Of a stretch of DNA of 64,000 bases, positions 1-9,625 are shown piece after piece. The first letter of the stretch is position 1. Each line of letters starts with the position of its first letter. Source of the stretch: Puccinia triticina (lineage: Eukaryota; Basidiomycota; Pucciniomycetes; Pucciniales; Pucciniaceae); the NCBI RefSeq assembly GCF_026914185.1, contig NC_070563.1, forward strand, positions 6,593,001-6,657,000, given 5' to 3'. Position numbers and translations under genes: made by a program. Under the pieces are notes generated by a model, which saw only the letters and a list, made by a program, of their open reading frames with translations, searched no databases and was not told where the DNA came from.

Positions 1-1116
1 AGGAAAGAGACCACGAGAGCTAGGCGCGGGTGAAAAGTGACCCTGCGAGCTAGGCGTGGACGGAAAACGAGCTTGATTGTTGGCGGCTGGGAAGGAGCCA
101 AGGGGTGGGGGTGCGTTAGATTTCCAGTTGAATCCGCCTGAGTACATTTTTGATTGGGTAGGTATCCTGTGCCGAGTGATGGATTCATTGTAGTGTCAGC
201 TTATGATAAGAAGCGGTGGGTGTGGTGCCAAATTGATACATACCTTGCGTGTCGCGGACTTGAGCTGTTGTTGTGTCGAGGATGGCCGAGTGGAAAGTGT
301 TGTGTTATAGAGGTGTGATTTCGAATGTAAGGGGTGTGATGTGTAGTGTAAGGCTTGTGGGTGGGGGTACAACGTTATGTGAGCTAGGGACTGGCGGGCG
401 CACTGGGTGGGGGACTTGTAAAATTTTCGGCGCTGGGGGACTGCTGGGGAACCCGAGGAGCCCAGGGATCCCGGGGATTTTTTTGTTTGGCAGGTGTATG
501 TATGGTCTACCGCTCATTATCTGCCCCAGGGGGCTCCGCTCTAGGATAGCGGATAGGAGTGCCCACAGGTGAGGAGGACCCAGTCGTCTGGGGCGAGGCC
601 AGGGTGATCGCCTTGGTGTTTGTTGTGTTGGATCGCCTGTCAGACGCGGCTAGTCCAAAGGGCATCGCCCCTTCACGTTGTTTCAGCCATTTATCCAAGG
701 CAGGAAGCGAGTTGAGGTTGCTTTTTGTAAATCAAAAAAGCGGCCACCCGCTTCGCTGCGCTAAAACGCCGCTTTTCTGAGCTTAGCCTAGCTCTTGCGG
801 TGTTGATGTAATTCATGATTGTTCAAATAGAGAAGAGAAAAAATAGAAAGCACACTTTGGGGATGATAGTGGCTTTTTATTTGTCTTGGAAGATAGACCG
901 CAAGACCCGGATATTGAACATTGAGATCCAAGAGAATAAAAAATGGCAAAACAAGCAGGTTTTTAATTTTAATGATATACTAGAAATCCAAAATGCAGGA
1001 AAGAAAGACAACACAAGGAGACCACCAAGAAAAAAAGGAGAGAATGAAGATCTGATAAACGAGTGATTGAGGAATAGACCTGGAACTTGTGTCTTTGAGT
1101 CTTGGGAGTGGGTGGT
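1..1116. other. No gene recognised
   Basis: Low-information flank downstream of the DUF7872-like gene. The only visible structure is a loose 45-bp duplication near the left edge (GAGCTAGGCG occurs twice in positions 1-60) and a short inverted repeat around 735-775 (AAAAGCGG ... CGCTTTT). Short open frames here show no recognisable protein features. Confidence 0.5.
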
Positions 1117-3638
1117 TTAGATCGCAAGGCCGGCTCCAATTCGACAAGCTTTGACAGTGCCTTTCTTTTTCTTGCGCAAGCGTTTAACCTCTGAAAACCG
1201 GTTATCAATGGTATGGGGTTAATAACAATCTTCAGGGTAGAAAAATGAAAAAAGAGCCCAAAATTGTGGCGGGATAGAGACTCACCGGGAAGGGTACAAT
1301 CACAGACGGGGATGGAGAATATACAATCTGAATGCATGCTTGTTGGTGGCGGGAAGCTGGAAAAAAGAAGAACAAGTGGGTCAATGACGAGTGCTTCATG
1401 CTGGGGATTTTGATTGCTTCGCGGGTATTATTCATTACGATAATCTTTCCACTCACTTAGACTCGCCCTCTTTCTGGACACCATATTTCTTCTGACAATC
1501 CCAGGCCAAGTTAGCAAGGTAGGGGACCGAATACCCATACTTGGATTGGAGGAGGCGGGCGTTAGGGGTCTTGTTAACTACTTTATTGCCTTCTGCCCGG
1601 ATAATGTTCATCATGCTATAAGCATGAGAATATCAGCCATCGTGTTGGCAGGCCTAGCTCTTTGATTGTTTTAGAAGATTGTGAGGAGAATGGACAGGAG
1701 ATAGAATTACTCACAGGCCGTCTTTAGTGCATGAGGATAAGTCCTGTTCGTGGTTCTTTGCCCCATTTGGACCTCCGAATCTACAATCATCCTATCTCGA
1801 GAAAGAATTACAAAAATCAGCCTGTTGATGAGCAATAAGACCAGAAATTATCATAGCACTTACGCTTCCAATGGTTACAAACATTTTCTAAAAAAAGTAA
1901 GATCTTGCGATTAATGTTGAGTTGAATTGGCGGCACAAGCATTAGACTTACAATAGATTTGAAGAACTCGGATAACGCGCTGATTTGGGCCAAATCTTTG
2001 ACACTATCGGCCATGAATGTTTGTGTGGGATTCTTGTACAAGAAGGAGCCTTCGCGGAGGATCTCGGCGATTCCTCCTTGAGCGAGAAGCGGCTGGAGAG
2101 TGGCCACTTCCACGGTAGCTGCGACGATACCTTGCAGATCGTTTTGAAGCACAGTCAAGTGGGATGACATCCGGGACCATCGAGTCTGTACACCAAAGAG
2201 GCGCGAGGTTTCATGATTTTAAAACGTGCCACGACATGGGAAGAATCAAAATGAGATGCCTACAAAAGCGTAGGGAGCCGGGTGTCTCTTCTTGGGGAGC
2301 TCAGCAGGAGTGAGCGTTCGCTTCCGAAGATGAGGTGCCGGGCTTTGAAGAGGTGCTGACGGAGTTGGACCAGCTGGGCGAGGCGATGAAGGGGGTGAAG
2401 ATTGTGACCTGGGACTGGGTGGGTGGTGGTCGGTTTGTATTGGATTTTTACGTCTGTCGTTGTAGAAATCACTGATGACCTTCGAGTCATGACTGGACCA
2501 GACGTCTGCAGGCTGTTCGCCATTGGCTTGAGCATGTGCTGATTGCAATTCGGCAAGGAACTTCTGATTTTCAGTGGCCCGTCCGACCTCCGGGAGTTCT
2601 AATCCTCCCAGCAATCCTGCACCAGCTCCTATTGCAGTCGCATCGACTACCATCCGCATCGCATTTGCGGGCATCACCGCAGGGACGATTAAGGCGGTAA
2701 AAGTACCCAAGACTCCAACGACCACGCTGGCGACCGACCAGCCGAAAAGATCAGACTCCGGTTTAACGCGAGGAATGCTTTTTTTGGGAAGATCAATCAA
2801 GAGACAATTGCAATGGTTATTAGCTTTGATATCTTTCAATCATCGTCCAACATTGACCCTGGCTCTGGAGGACGTACAAGTCAGAAGCGATGTCGGCAGA
2901 AGCATCTGAAATATGACATCAAAAAGCAGTAAGCATGAGGCCTGGTAGCTTCTTGTAGCTCGACACGAGAGTTTTGGCTGGCTTACCTCTCATGAGGGAG
3001 ACCGCGTCCTCAATCGCACTGTAAAAGCTGTTCATGTACGCATTCCATTCTTGGATAGCGTAAAGGATAAGCCAGTTCACACCAGCAGCTGGATGGCAAA
3101 GCTGGCAAAAAGAAGAATGGATGTTTAGCTGGACGGGCGCTGTTTGGAATGGTGACTCGAGAGGTGATGCGAAATACTCAACCTGGCCTGCCGAACATTG
3201 CATCCCGATACCGCAAAAGAAGTTGGGCATATTGAGCTCAGCGGCGAATTGCTGGAGAACAAAGTGAACGTAAAATACAAGATGCTCAGATTACCTTCAA
3301 GACGAGAAAAACAAACTGGAGTTGAGAAGCCTCACCTGAATGGTCAGCTTGTCAGCATTCGGATAACTTGCGATGTAATCGTCGATTCCAAGGTCAACCC
3401 AAGTCTGCGGAGACAACTCCATGGGTGTACAAGGGTTGGGTGTAACGGCGCCATTGGGAGCTAATCCGGTTGAGCTTTGCGGCGAGGCAGCCGGAGTTAT
3501 TAGGCGACGGACAAGATGGGGAGTCGTGGGTATTTGATCAGAAGGGCCTATAGAGCCGAGACATTGGGATGCTATCGCGCCGAGTACAATTATCCTGTAG
3601 GTGCTCCGCCAGTTCGCGTATGTCCAGGACAACATCAT
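1117..3638 (-). CDS. DUF7872-like secreted/membrane protein, 10 exons
   Basis: Exons (minus): 3638-3336, 3251-3183, 3101-2987, 2905-2878, 2777-2264, 2185-1952, 1887-1715, 1615-1457, 1356-1286, 1190-1117. They sum to 1740 nt and stay in phase. The start has an N-terminal hydrophobic segment (YRIIVLGAIASQCLG) typical of a signal peptide. Next come a Cys-bearing region (PNFFCGIGMQCSAGQ, then LCHPAAGVNW), two hydrophobic stretches (WSVASVVVGVLGTFTALIVP and FVTIGSVSAMIISGLIA), and a basic tail (VKRLRKKKKGTVKACR). From memory, this order matches the fungal DUF7872 family, which is large in rusts; its function is unknown. Odd feature: exon 7 has an in-frame TAG at about 1792-1794, just after the second hydrophobic segment. 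That TAG is also the 3' end of a perfect GTAAGT...TAG segment of 72 nt, so removing it keeps frame (555 aa) and leaving it truncates the protein. Either a retained or exitron-type intron or a nonsense mutation. Family call moderately sure; exon model strong. Confidence 0.75.
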
Positions 3639-4027
3639 TAAGTCGGTGAGTACTAATTTTCTGAGTAACGAGTGTAGTTGAGAGAGGTTTTTTCCTGGTT
3701 AGGATCTGTGAGGTGCCTCGAGGGTCTTAAGCCTTAGTATTACGCTTGGCATGGTGGAAGAACCTTGCCTCCCTTGTTTCAGGATCTTCCAGCTGTGACA
3801 GAAATACATATATCAAACACCGGTTTCACCCTCATGTATGGAAGATGGGTGCTCATGCCCATCCGCTCCACAGTGGTTTGAAACGGCTTGTTTGGAGGTT
3901 TGAGGCAACACCACTCCTGATACATCTTCCTATATCCTCCATGTTGAGCTGTACCGGGGTTGTATGTGTGCACAACCTTCAACTTCAACCTGGAAAGACA
4001 ACTAGGCACTTCGCAGAGCCTAGCTTC
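3639..4027. other. Upstream region of the DUF7872-like gene; no gene
   Basis: About 100 bp of plausible promoter sequence to the right of the start codon, then sequence that reads as transposon debris. No coding potential recognised. Confidence 0.4.
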
Positions 4028-4105
4028 GAGCTTAACAAGGCCCTCAAGACTTCGGGCCCCCGGGAGGTAGGCTGAACTCACGCAGCAAGCCTCCATCAGG
4101 AGGGA
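4028..4105 (-). repeat. Dispersed repeat fragment shared with 21303-21377
   Basis: The segment with GACTTCGGGCCCCCGGGAGG and AGTTCAGCCTACC on the complementary strand recurs at about 21303-21377 in the opposite orientation, where it interrupts the Gypsy integrase reading frame. This marks both as copies of one mobile or dispersed element. No coding capacity is visible; its class is unknown. Confidence 0.65.
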
Positions 4106-4503
4106 CTTATATTAACCGTATGTACCTCTCCAAACTGGCACAGCAAGAATCTGACTTGAATTGATCAATGCTTACATGTGGGGAGCAAGTGTTATCTTTT
4201 AGGGCTTGCACCATGCTCTGAGGGAAGGCTGCACAAAAAAACAACCACAAAATGTTCACACAAGTTGCTCAGTGCCACTGTCAAGTTAACCAGTTAGCCC
4301 ATGTACAGTGGGTGATTGAATGTTTTTGGGTCCACATTTTTGAATGCAGAAGCTCAGGCCTCAGCCTGTAAGTCATGAGATTGGCTATAAGGGTGGAAAA
4401 TAAGTTCCCAGGAATGATTATGAAATAAAAAAAAGGGTGTTGATAAATGTGCCCAGTAATCTCACTAAATATACCCGGTTTTTGCGTACCCCCTTTTCCG
4501 CAT

Positions 4504-4623
4504 GGGTTAGCCTAAATGCACTCCAAAAAAAAATCCAAAAGCACTCCAAAAGTGAGTGTATGGAGTGTGCACTCCAATTATTGTTGGAGTACAGACTAGA
4601 GTACTCCAAGTCAATTGGAGTAA
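4504..4623 (+). repeat. Transposon end, GGGTYAGCCTAAATGCACTCC family
   Basis: This 120-bp segment begins GGGTTAGCCTAAATGCACTC and is almost identical to 44344-44463. It contains internal palindromes built on GTGCACTCCAA and TTGGAGT. Only one end of the element is recognisable here. Its terminus resembles that of the complete element at 40334-43194 (GGGTCTGCCTTTTTGCAC), so it probably belongs to the same terminal-inverted-repeat group. Confidence 0.7.
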
Positions 4624-4624
4624 C

Positions 4625-4835
4625 ACTGGGTAGCTACGTTACCAGTAACGGTAACGTAGCAATAATGTATTGATTAGGGGGCACGTTAATGTGGCCGTTA
4701 CCAGTAACGGCTGCACGCTAACATTAGTTGGATTTTCTCATATTTTTATATTAGTGCTGTTGTGTTATTTTTATTGGGAAGGATTTAATCCATATTACGT
4801 TACGTTACAATAACGGGCTGACGGCCCGTTACGTG
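4625..4835. repeat. Hairpin cluster, GTTACCAGTAACG palindromes
   Basis: GCTACGTTACC and GGTAACGTAGC form an 11-bp stem around AGTAAC at about 4631-4658. GTTACCAGTAAC recurs at about 4697. AACGGGC and GCCCGTT form another small hairpin near 4813-4832. This looks like a MITE remnant; no target-site duplication could be assigned. Confidence 0.5.
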
Positions 4836-5375
4836 TTGTTTGTAGCAAAATTTGTATTACAAAGGCAGAAAACAGGCATAGGTGGTAGGCTGAAGAATGG
4901 TAGAAAGAAGGCGGACTCAACTGTGTCAAGGACATTGAGTTGAATGCCAATCAAGTTCAAGTAGGTCTTGATGGCTGCGATCTTCTCTGGCTTGATGGTC
5001 ATTATACTTTTGCCAAGGATGACCATTTTGTTAGATATGTTGGGATAAACAAATCAATTGTTTCAGTTGGGATTGACAGACTGAAAGCGAGGGAAGGAGC
5101 AGATCAACTGACCCGGAGGGGGATGAATGAGCTCAAAGAGTTTAAACTGGCTGACCATCTTGGCTGGGTTGCAACTTGGCATGACCAGGATGGTGAGGAT
5201 AGATGTCCTGGGCAGGGTTCCAGAGAATGCCGCAGGCGTTGAACAGGAAGAGATTCGCCGGGACAACGGTGTCGTTCAACAGCGTCAAGGCCCGCTCGTG
5301 GCCCAAGCGCACTGACAGCATCTCTTCATCCTCAGCCTTGTAGAGATGGGCGCACGGAGCCTGTTGCGGGTATCT
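4836..5375 (-). pseudogene. Decayed coding fragment of unknown origin
   Basis: On the minus strand several short, mutually offset frames carry protein-like text: one around 5026-4940 (MVILGKSIMTIKPEKIAAIK, reminiscent of retroelement RT-RNase H connectors of the type KPEKIxAI) and one around 5330-5150 (PANLFLFNACGILWNP). No single frame is open across the region. Treat as a decayed element or gene fragment; the retroelement reading is only a suggestion. Confidence 0.3.
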
Positions 5376-6092
5376 GCTATCTGCTGCAGGCCCTTGGCCC
5401 CGGGTACCCGCCAGCGGATGCGGATGTCTGAGATTCCGGCAGAATCCAGTGGGTACCCGTGTATTCCGGCGGGTATCCGCTCTCCCTAGGGTACAGGAGC
5501 TGCGGCGGTCAGCAGCCATAAAGCCGTTCTATGTTGCTGTTGATCAGGAAGAGTCCCTCCCGGTCAACAGCAACATACAATAGTCAACCAGGATATGTCC
5601 TTCCCGGTTGACAGGTGTATGTATCAAGCAGTTGACTGGGAGAAATCCCTCCCGGTTGACAACTAGACATACCAGTTGACCGGGAGGAATCCCTCCCAGT
5701 TGACGACTATACACACCAGTCAACCGGGAGGAATCCCTCCTGGTTGACAGTCATATCAAGCAGTCAACCGGGAGGAGTTCCTCCCCATATTGAGCAGTCG
5801 ACTGGGAGGAGTCCCTCCCGGTCAACAGCCATATCAAGCAGTCGACCAGGAGGTGTCCCTCCTGGACAACAGCATTATGCAGCAGTTGACCAAGAGAAGT
5901 CCCTCCCGTTCAACAGCCATATGGAGAAGTGCCTCCCAGTTGACTGACATATGCAGCAGTCAACCGGTAAGCACGTTTTGAGGGGTGGGTATCCGAAGAT
6001 ACCCGCGCGGGTACCCGCTGTTGGATGCGGATGCCGATGCCGATGCCAGGAAATGGCTAAAATTGGCCGCGGGTACCCAGATGCGAAGTTTC
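5376..6092. repeat. Minisatellite-bearing element, GGGTACCCGC ends and CAACCGGGAGG repeats
   Basis: Both ends carry GGGTACCCGC followed by GCGGATGCGGATG-type runs (about 5398-5425 and 6004-6048). The core, about 5530-5975, is a head-to-tail array of imperfect palindromes of the form CAGTCAACCGGGAGG ... CCTCCCGGTTGACA, at least nine units. A related unit with the same GCGGATGTCTGA-ATTCC border sits at 39449-39830. Probably a non-autonomous transposon whose core is a palindromic minisatellite. Confidence 0.6.
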
Positions 6093-6853
6093 CATCTGTC
6101 AGCGCCCGTCTCTTATGTGACGTGGCGTTGATGGTTTTTTGATTGCAAACCGCCACAATTACGTAGAAGTGGTAGGTTTTAGGGTCACACTATAGCCTAA
6201 AGGCCAGTGGAAAGAAGTCCTACTCGACGCCGGAAGGCGGAGGGACTGGCACCCTTACGTATGTAAGGGGACGCGGTGAGAATCAGCCAAGCGCCGTTGC
6301 ATATAAGGAATATATCACTTATCATCTAGGTTACAGGTGTGATAATAACACCTGTACCTAGGGGAGAGATACACAAAGAGAGAAAGAGCTGTAAAGTAGA
6401 AAAAGGTTAGTTAGATTATCTGAAACCCCACTCACTTATGATTTCAGTAAGGTGCACAGGTTTTTTATGGTAATAATCTGGGGGAAAAGATCTCTCCAGA
6501 GGAAAGATCCCCCCCTTTTATATTACAGGGAGCTGATCCTCCTTTGAGTCAAAGCCCCAGAGGGATCCTTAACTCCAAGGAGGGGGTAGAGGTCCACAGA
6601 ATTAAGAGGAGGAATTACATGAATAATTATGTAATCTCTCTATGTATGGTAAATCCATAGAGAGATATACTCCATTAGTACATTATTATTCTCAATCAAG
6701 GTAAATACAAAATAAGTGTGAAATCATACAGTTTAGTACATATAAAGTGACGATTGCAACAAAAGTAATATTATAAGACAACAGGAGGACTTGAACACAG
6801 GATCTTACACAAGATCAAGATCAATCTTAAAGTAGCCTTTAGCCATTGGGTTA
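6093..6853. other. No gene recognised
   Basis: AT-rich stretch without a recognisable gene. Short inverted repeats are present (for example AGGTTACAGGTG and CACCTGTACCTAG near 6328-6361). Confidence 0.4.
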
Positions 6854-7684
6854 CACTGCGGGCATCTCAATGTTGTTGCGGACCGCAGCAACATCTGACG
6901 ATTCAGTGGGGATTCAAACCCCGCGCGACAAGTAATGCAGCGACACTTGGCTGTCTGATGGACAGCCGGCCACCGGGGTATGTACACACAACGCACCTCT
7001 CGATGGCCGGCACAACAACCGGTCACCGAGAGGAGTACGCACTCCTCTCAATGGCTGGCCCAAGGACCGGCCATCAGGAGGAGTCATTGTGCCGGCCGTT
7101 GAGAGTTGTCCACACTCCTCTCGATGACCAGCATAACGACTGGTCATTGGGAGGAGGAGTCCACACTCCTCTCAATGACCAGCACAAGGACCGGTCATTG
7201 GGAGGAGGAATCCATACTCCTCTCAATGCCAACACAGGCCGGCGTCGAGAGGAGTACATGCACCTCGATGCCCGGTCTGTGCCGTTCATCAAGGGAAGTG
7301 TGTATGTACTCCTCCCGATGACCGGGCCTTGGGCCAGCCATCGAGAGGAGTGCGTACTCCTCTTGGTGACCGGTTGTTGTGCCGGCCATCAAGAGGTGTC
7401 TGTACTCCTCTTGACGCCGGTGTGTGCTGGCATCAAGAGGAGTGTGGACTCCTCCCGATGACCGGTCCATGAGCTGGTCACCGAGAGGAGTGAGAGGAGT
7501 GTGTTATAATCCTCTTGATGGCCGGCACAAGGACCGGTCATCAAGAGGTTGTTATGTATTGGTGGCCGGCTGTCCAAAGGCAAATCAATCAGCCGGCCAG
7601 ATGTCGCTGCAGCTGACGCTGCATTCTGATATGCAGCGTCATGATGTCGCTGCGGCCCGCAGCGACAGCCAGATGCCCGCAGTG
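6854..7684 (+). mobile_element. CACTA-like non-autonomous element, 831 bp, TSD TTA
   Basis: It starts CACTGCGGGCATCT and ends AGATGCCCGCAGTG, flanked by the 3-bp duplication TTA (6851-6853 and 7685-7687). Just inside each terminus is a hairpin of the type GCTGCGGNCCGCAGC. The interior is a dense series of imperfect palindromes pairing CTCCTCTCNATGACCGG with CCGGTCATNGAGAGGAG, spaced about 60 bp. A second copy at 18706-19536, in reverse orientation, has the same length (831 bp) and TSD TGA. CACTA-type termini with a 3-bp duplication fit the CACTA (CMC) superfamily. Long open frames inside are by-products of the repeats and not genes. Confidence 0.85.
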
Positions 7685-7688
7685 TTAA

Positions 7689-8985
7689 CACCACCTGCAA
7701 ATGGGTGTGGTTTTCTCCGCAGCCACACCCAGTGGTTTTCCGGCAGAACTTGCGCGGCCCCCCGAAAACCCGTGCAGCCCCTGGAACCCCTAGCTGCATA
7801 TCATTTGGGGTGCTAAGGGGCGGACCGGTCATCAAGGCATACACCTTGATGACCAGAGCCGGCCGGTCATTGAGGTGTACAGGTGCCTTGATGACCGGAG
7901 CCAACCGGTCATCTAGGCATACATCTTGATGACCAGCCAGCTGAATGGTCATTGAGGTTGTATAAAGGTACCTCAATGACCATCTGAACGGTCATTGAGG
8001 TATACATGAACCTCAATGCCCGGCCAGCTGGCTGGTCATTGAGGTAGAGCCAACCGGTCATCAAGGCATAAACCTTGATGACCGGAGCCGGCCGGTAATC
8101 TTTATACCTTGATGAACATCTCAATTGAACAGTCATTGAGGTGTATGCCTTGATGACCGGTTGGCTCCGGTCATCCGGTCATCAAGGAAGGACCTTGATG
8201 AACGGAGCCAGCCGGTCATCTGTATACCACACCTCAATGACTGCTCTCAATGACCATCTCAATTGAGACGGGAGACAGTCATTGAGTTGTATGCATTGAT
8301 GAATGGTTGGCTCCGGTCATCAAGCTACCTATTTACCTCAATGACCAGCCAGCTGGCCGGTCATTGAGGTGTATGCATACGTTGATGACCGTTCAGATGG
8401 TCATTGAGGTATACATACACCTCGATGACCAGCCGGCTCCGGTCATCAAGGTACCTGTACACCTAAATGACCGGCCGGCTCCGGTCATCAAGGTCCTTGA
8501 TGACCGGAGCCGACCGGTCATCAAGGCATACACCTCAATGACCGTTCAATTGAGATGGTCATTGAGGTATACAGATGACCGGCCTGCTCCGTTCATCAAG
8601 GTTTATGCCTTGATGATTGGTCGGCTCTACCCCAATGACCAGCCAGCTGGCCGGTCATCAAGGTTCATGTATACCTCAATGACCGTTCAGATGGTCATTG
8701 AGGTACCTTTATACAACCTCAATGACCATTCAGCTGGCCGGTCATCGAGATGTATGCCTAGATGACCGGTTGGCTCCGGTCATCAAGGCACCTGTACACC
8801 TCAATGAGCAGCTGGCTCCAGTCATTGAGGTGTATGCCTTGATGACCGGTCCGCCCCTAAGCACCCCAAATGATATGCAGCTAGGAGGTCTGGGGGCCGC
8901 ACAAGCTCTCGGGGGGCCGCACGAGTTCCGCAGGAAAACCACTGGGTGTGGCTGCGGAGAAAACCACAACCATTTGCGGGTGGTG
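7689..8985 (+). mobile_element. CACCACCYGC-ended element with GACCGG palindrome array
   Basis: Terminal inverted repeats of about 150 bp begin CACCACCTGCAAATGGGTGT at the left and read CCATTTGCGGGTGGTG at the right. The core (about 7825-8860) is made of palindromes such as CTTGATGACCGGAGC ... CCGGTCATCAAGG. The other copy, 22045-23944, has a clear 3-bp duplication (CTA). In this copy the flanks are TAA and ACA, so the duplication is not conserved. It abuts the CACTA element on its left. 3-bp duplications and C-A-C termini suggest a relative of the CACTA group; no transposase is encoded. Confidence 0.8.
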
Positions 8986-9129
8986 ACACCAGGAAAAGAA
9001 AGTAGTCACTTGATGGCAAGTGACATGACACAGCTTTTTTTTCAGCTCCAACACTGCTCCAATGCTGCTCCTCTCCACCAGAACATCTGGGGCTCACATT
9101 ACAGGTGTCAGGATCAAAGCACTCAATGT

Positions 9130-9625
9130 GACAAAACCAGATGATGCTCAGCTTTGGCCGGCCCAGCTGATGTTCAGCTTTTACCCTGGCCCAGCTGATG
9201 CTCAGCTTTAGCACCGGCCACATGATGATCATCTTTGGCCCTGGCACAGCTGATGCTCAGCCTTGGCTGTGGCTCAGCTGATGCTCAGCTTTGGCCCTAG
9301 CCTAGCTGATTTTCAGCTCTGGTTCTGTCCAAGCTGATTCCCATTTGTTTCTCTGGCCTGGCTCAGCTGATACTCAGCAAGCTGAGCATCAGCTGGCCAG
9401 CTGGCCCAGTACTGGGTCAAAGCTGAGCATCAGCTGGGACAGGACTAGGAAAAGGCTGAGCAAGGACTGCTAAAAAGCTGAGCATCAGCTGCGCCAGGAC
9501 TAGTACAAAGCTGAGAATCACCTGAGCAAGGACTAGTCAAAAGGATTTCTTCCAATTCTGAGAGTGAGCTGCGTGAAAAAGCTGAGTATGAGCTGAGCAA
9601 AAAAGCTGAGTATGAGCTGGGTACC
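9130..9625. repeat. Minisatellite, CAGCTGATGCTCAGCTTTGGCC-type units
   Basis: Tandem 27-35 bp units centred on CAGCTGATGCTCAGCTTT. The orientation flips near 9375-9380, where the complementary unit AAAGCTGAGCATCAGCTG takes over, so the block is an array with inverted symmetry. No coding function. Confidence 0.75.

Noticed and set aside
6958..7461. Long open frame of 167 codons (and similar ones at 7389-7976, 18454-19720)
   Set aside because: The frame exists on both strands and in several phases because the 60-bp palindromic repeat lacks stops. Amino-acid text is repetitive and strand-symmetric; no splice or start context.
7825..8860. CRISPR-like array of regularly repeated palindromes
   Set aside because: Units are contiguous imperfect palindromes without unique spacers, lie inside terminal inverted repeats with target-site duplications, and the DNA is eukaryotic.
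9130..9625. Possible coding or regulatory array because of CAGCTG (E-box-like) words
   Set aside because: The word is part of a tandem minisatellite with inverted halves; no gene nearby.
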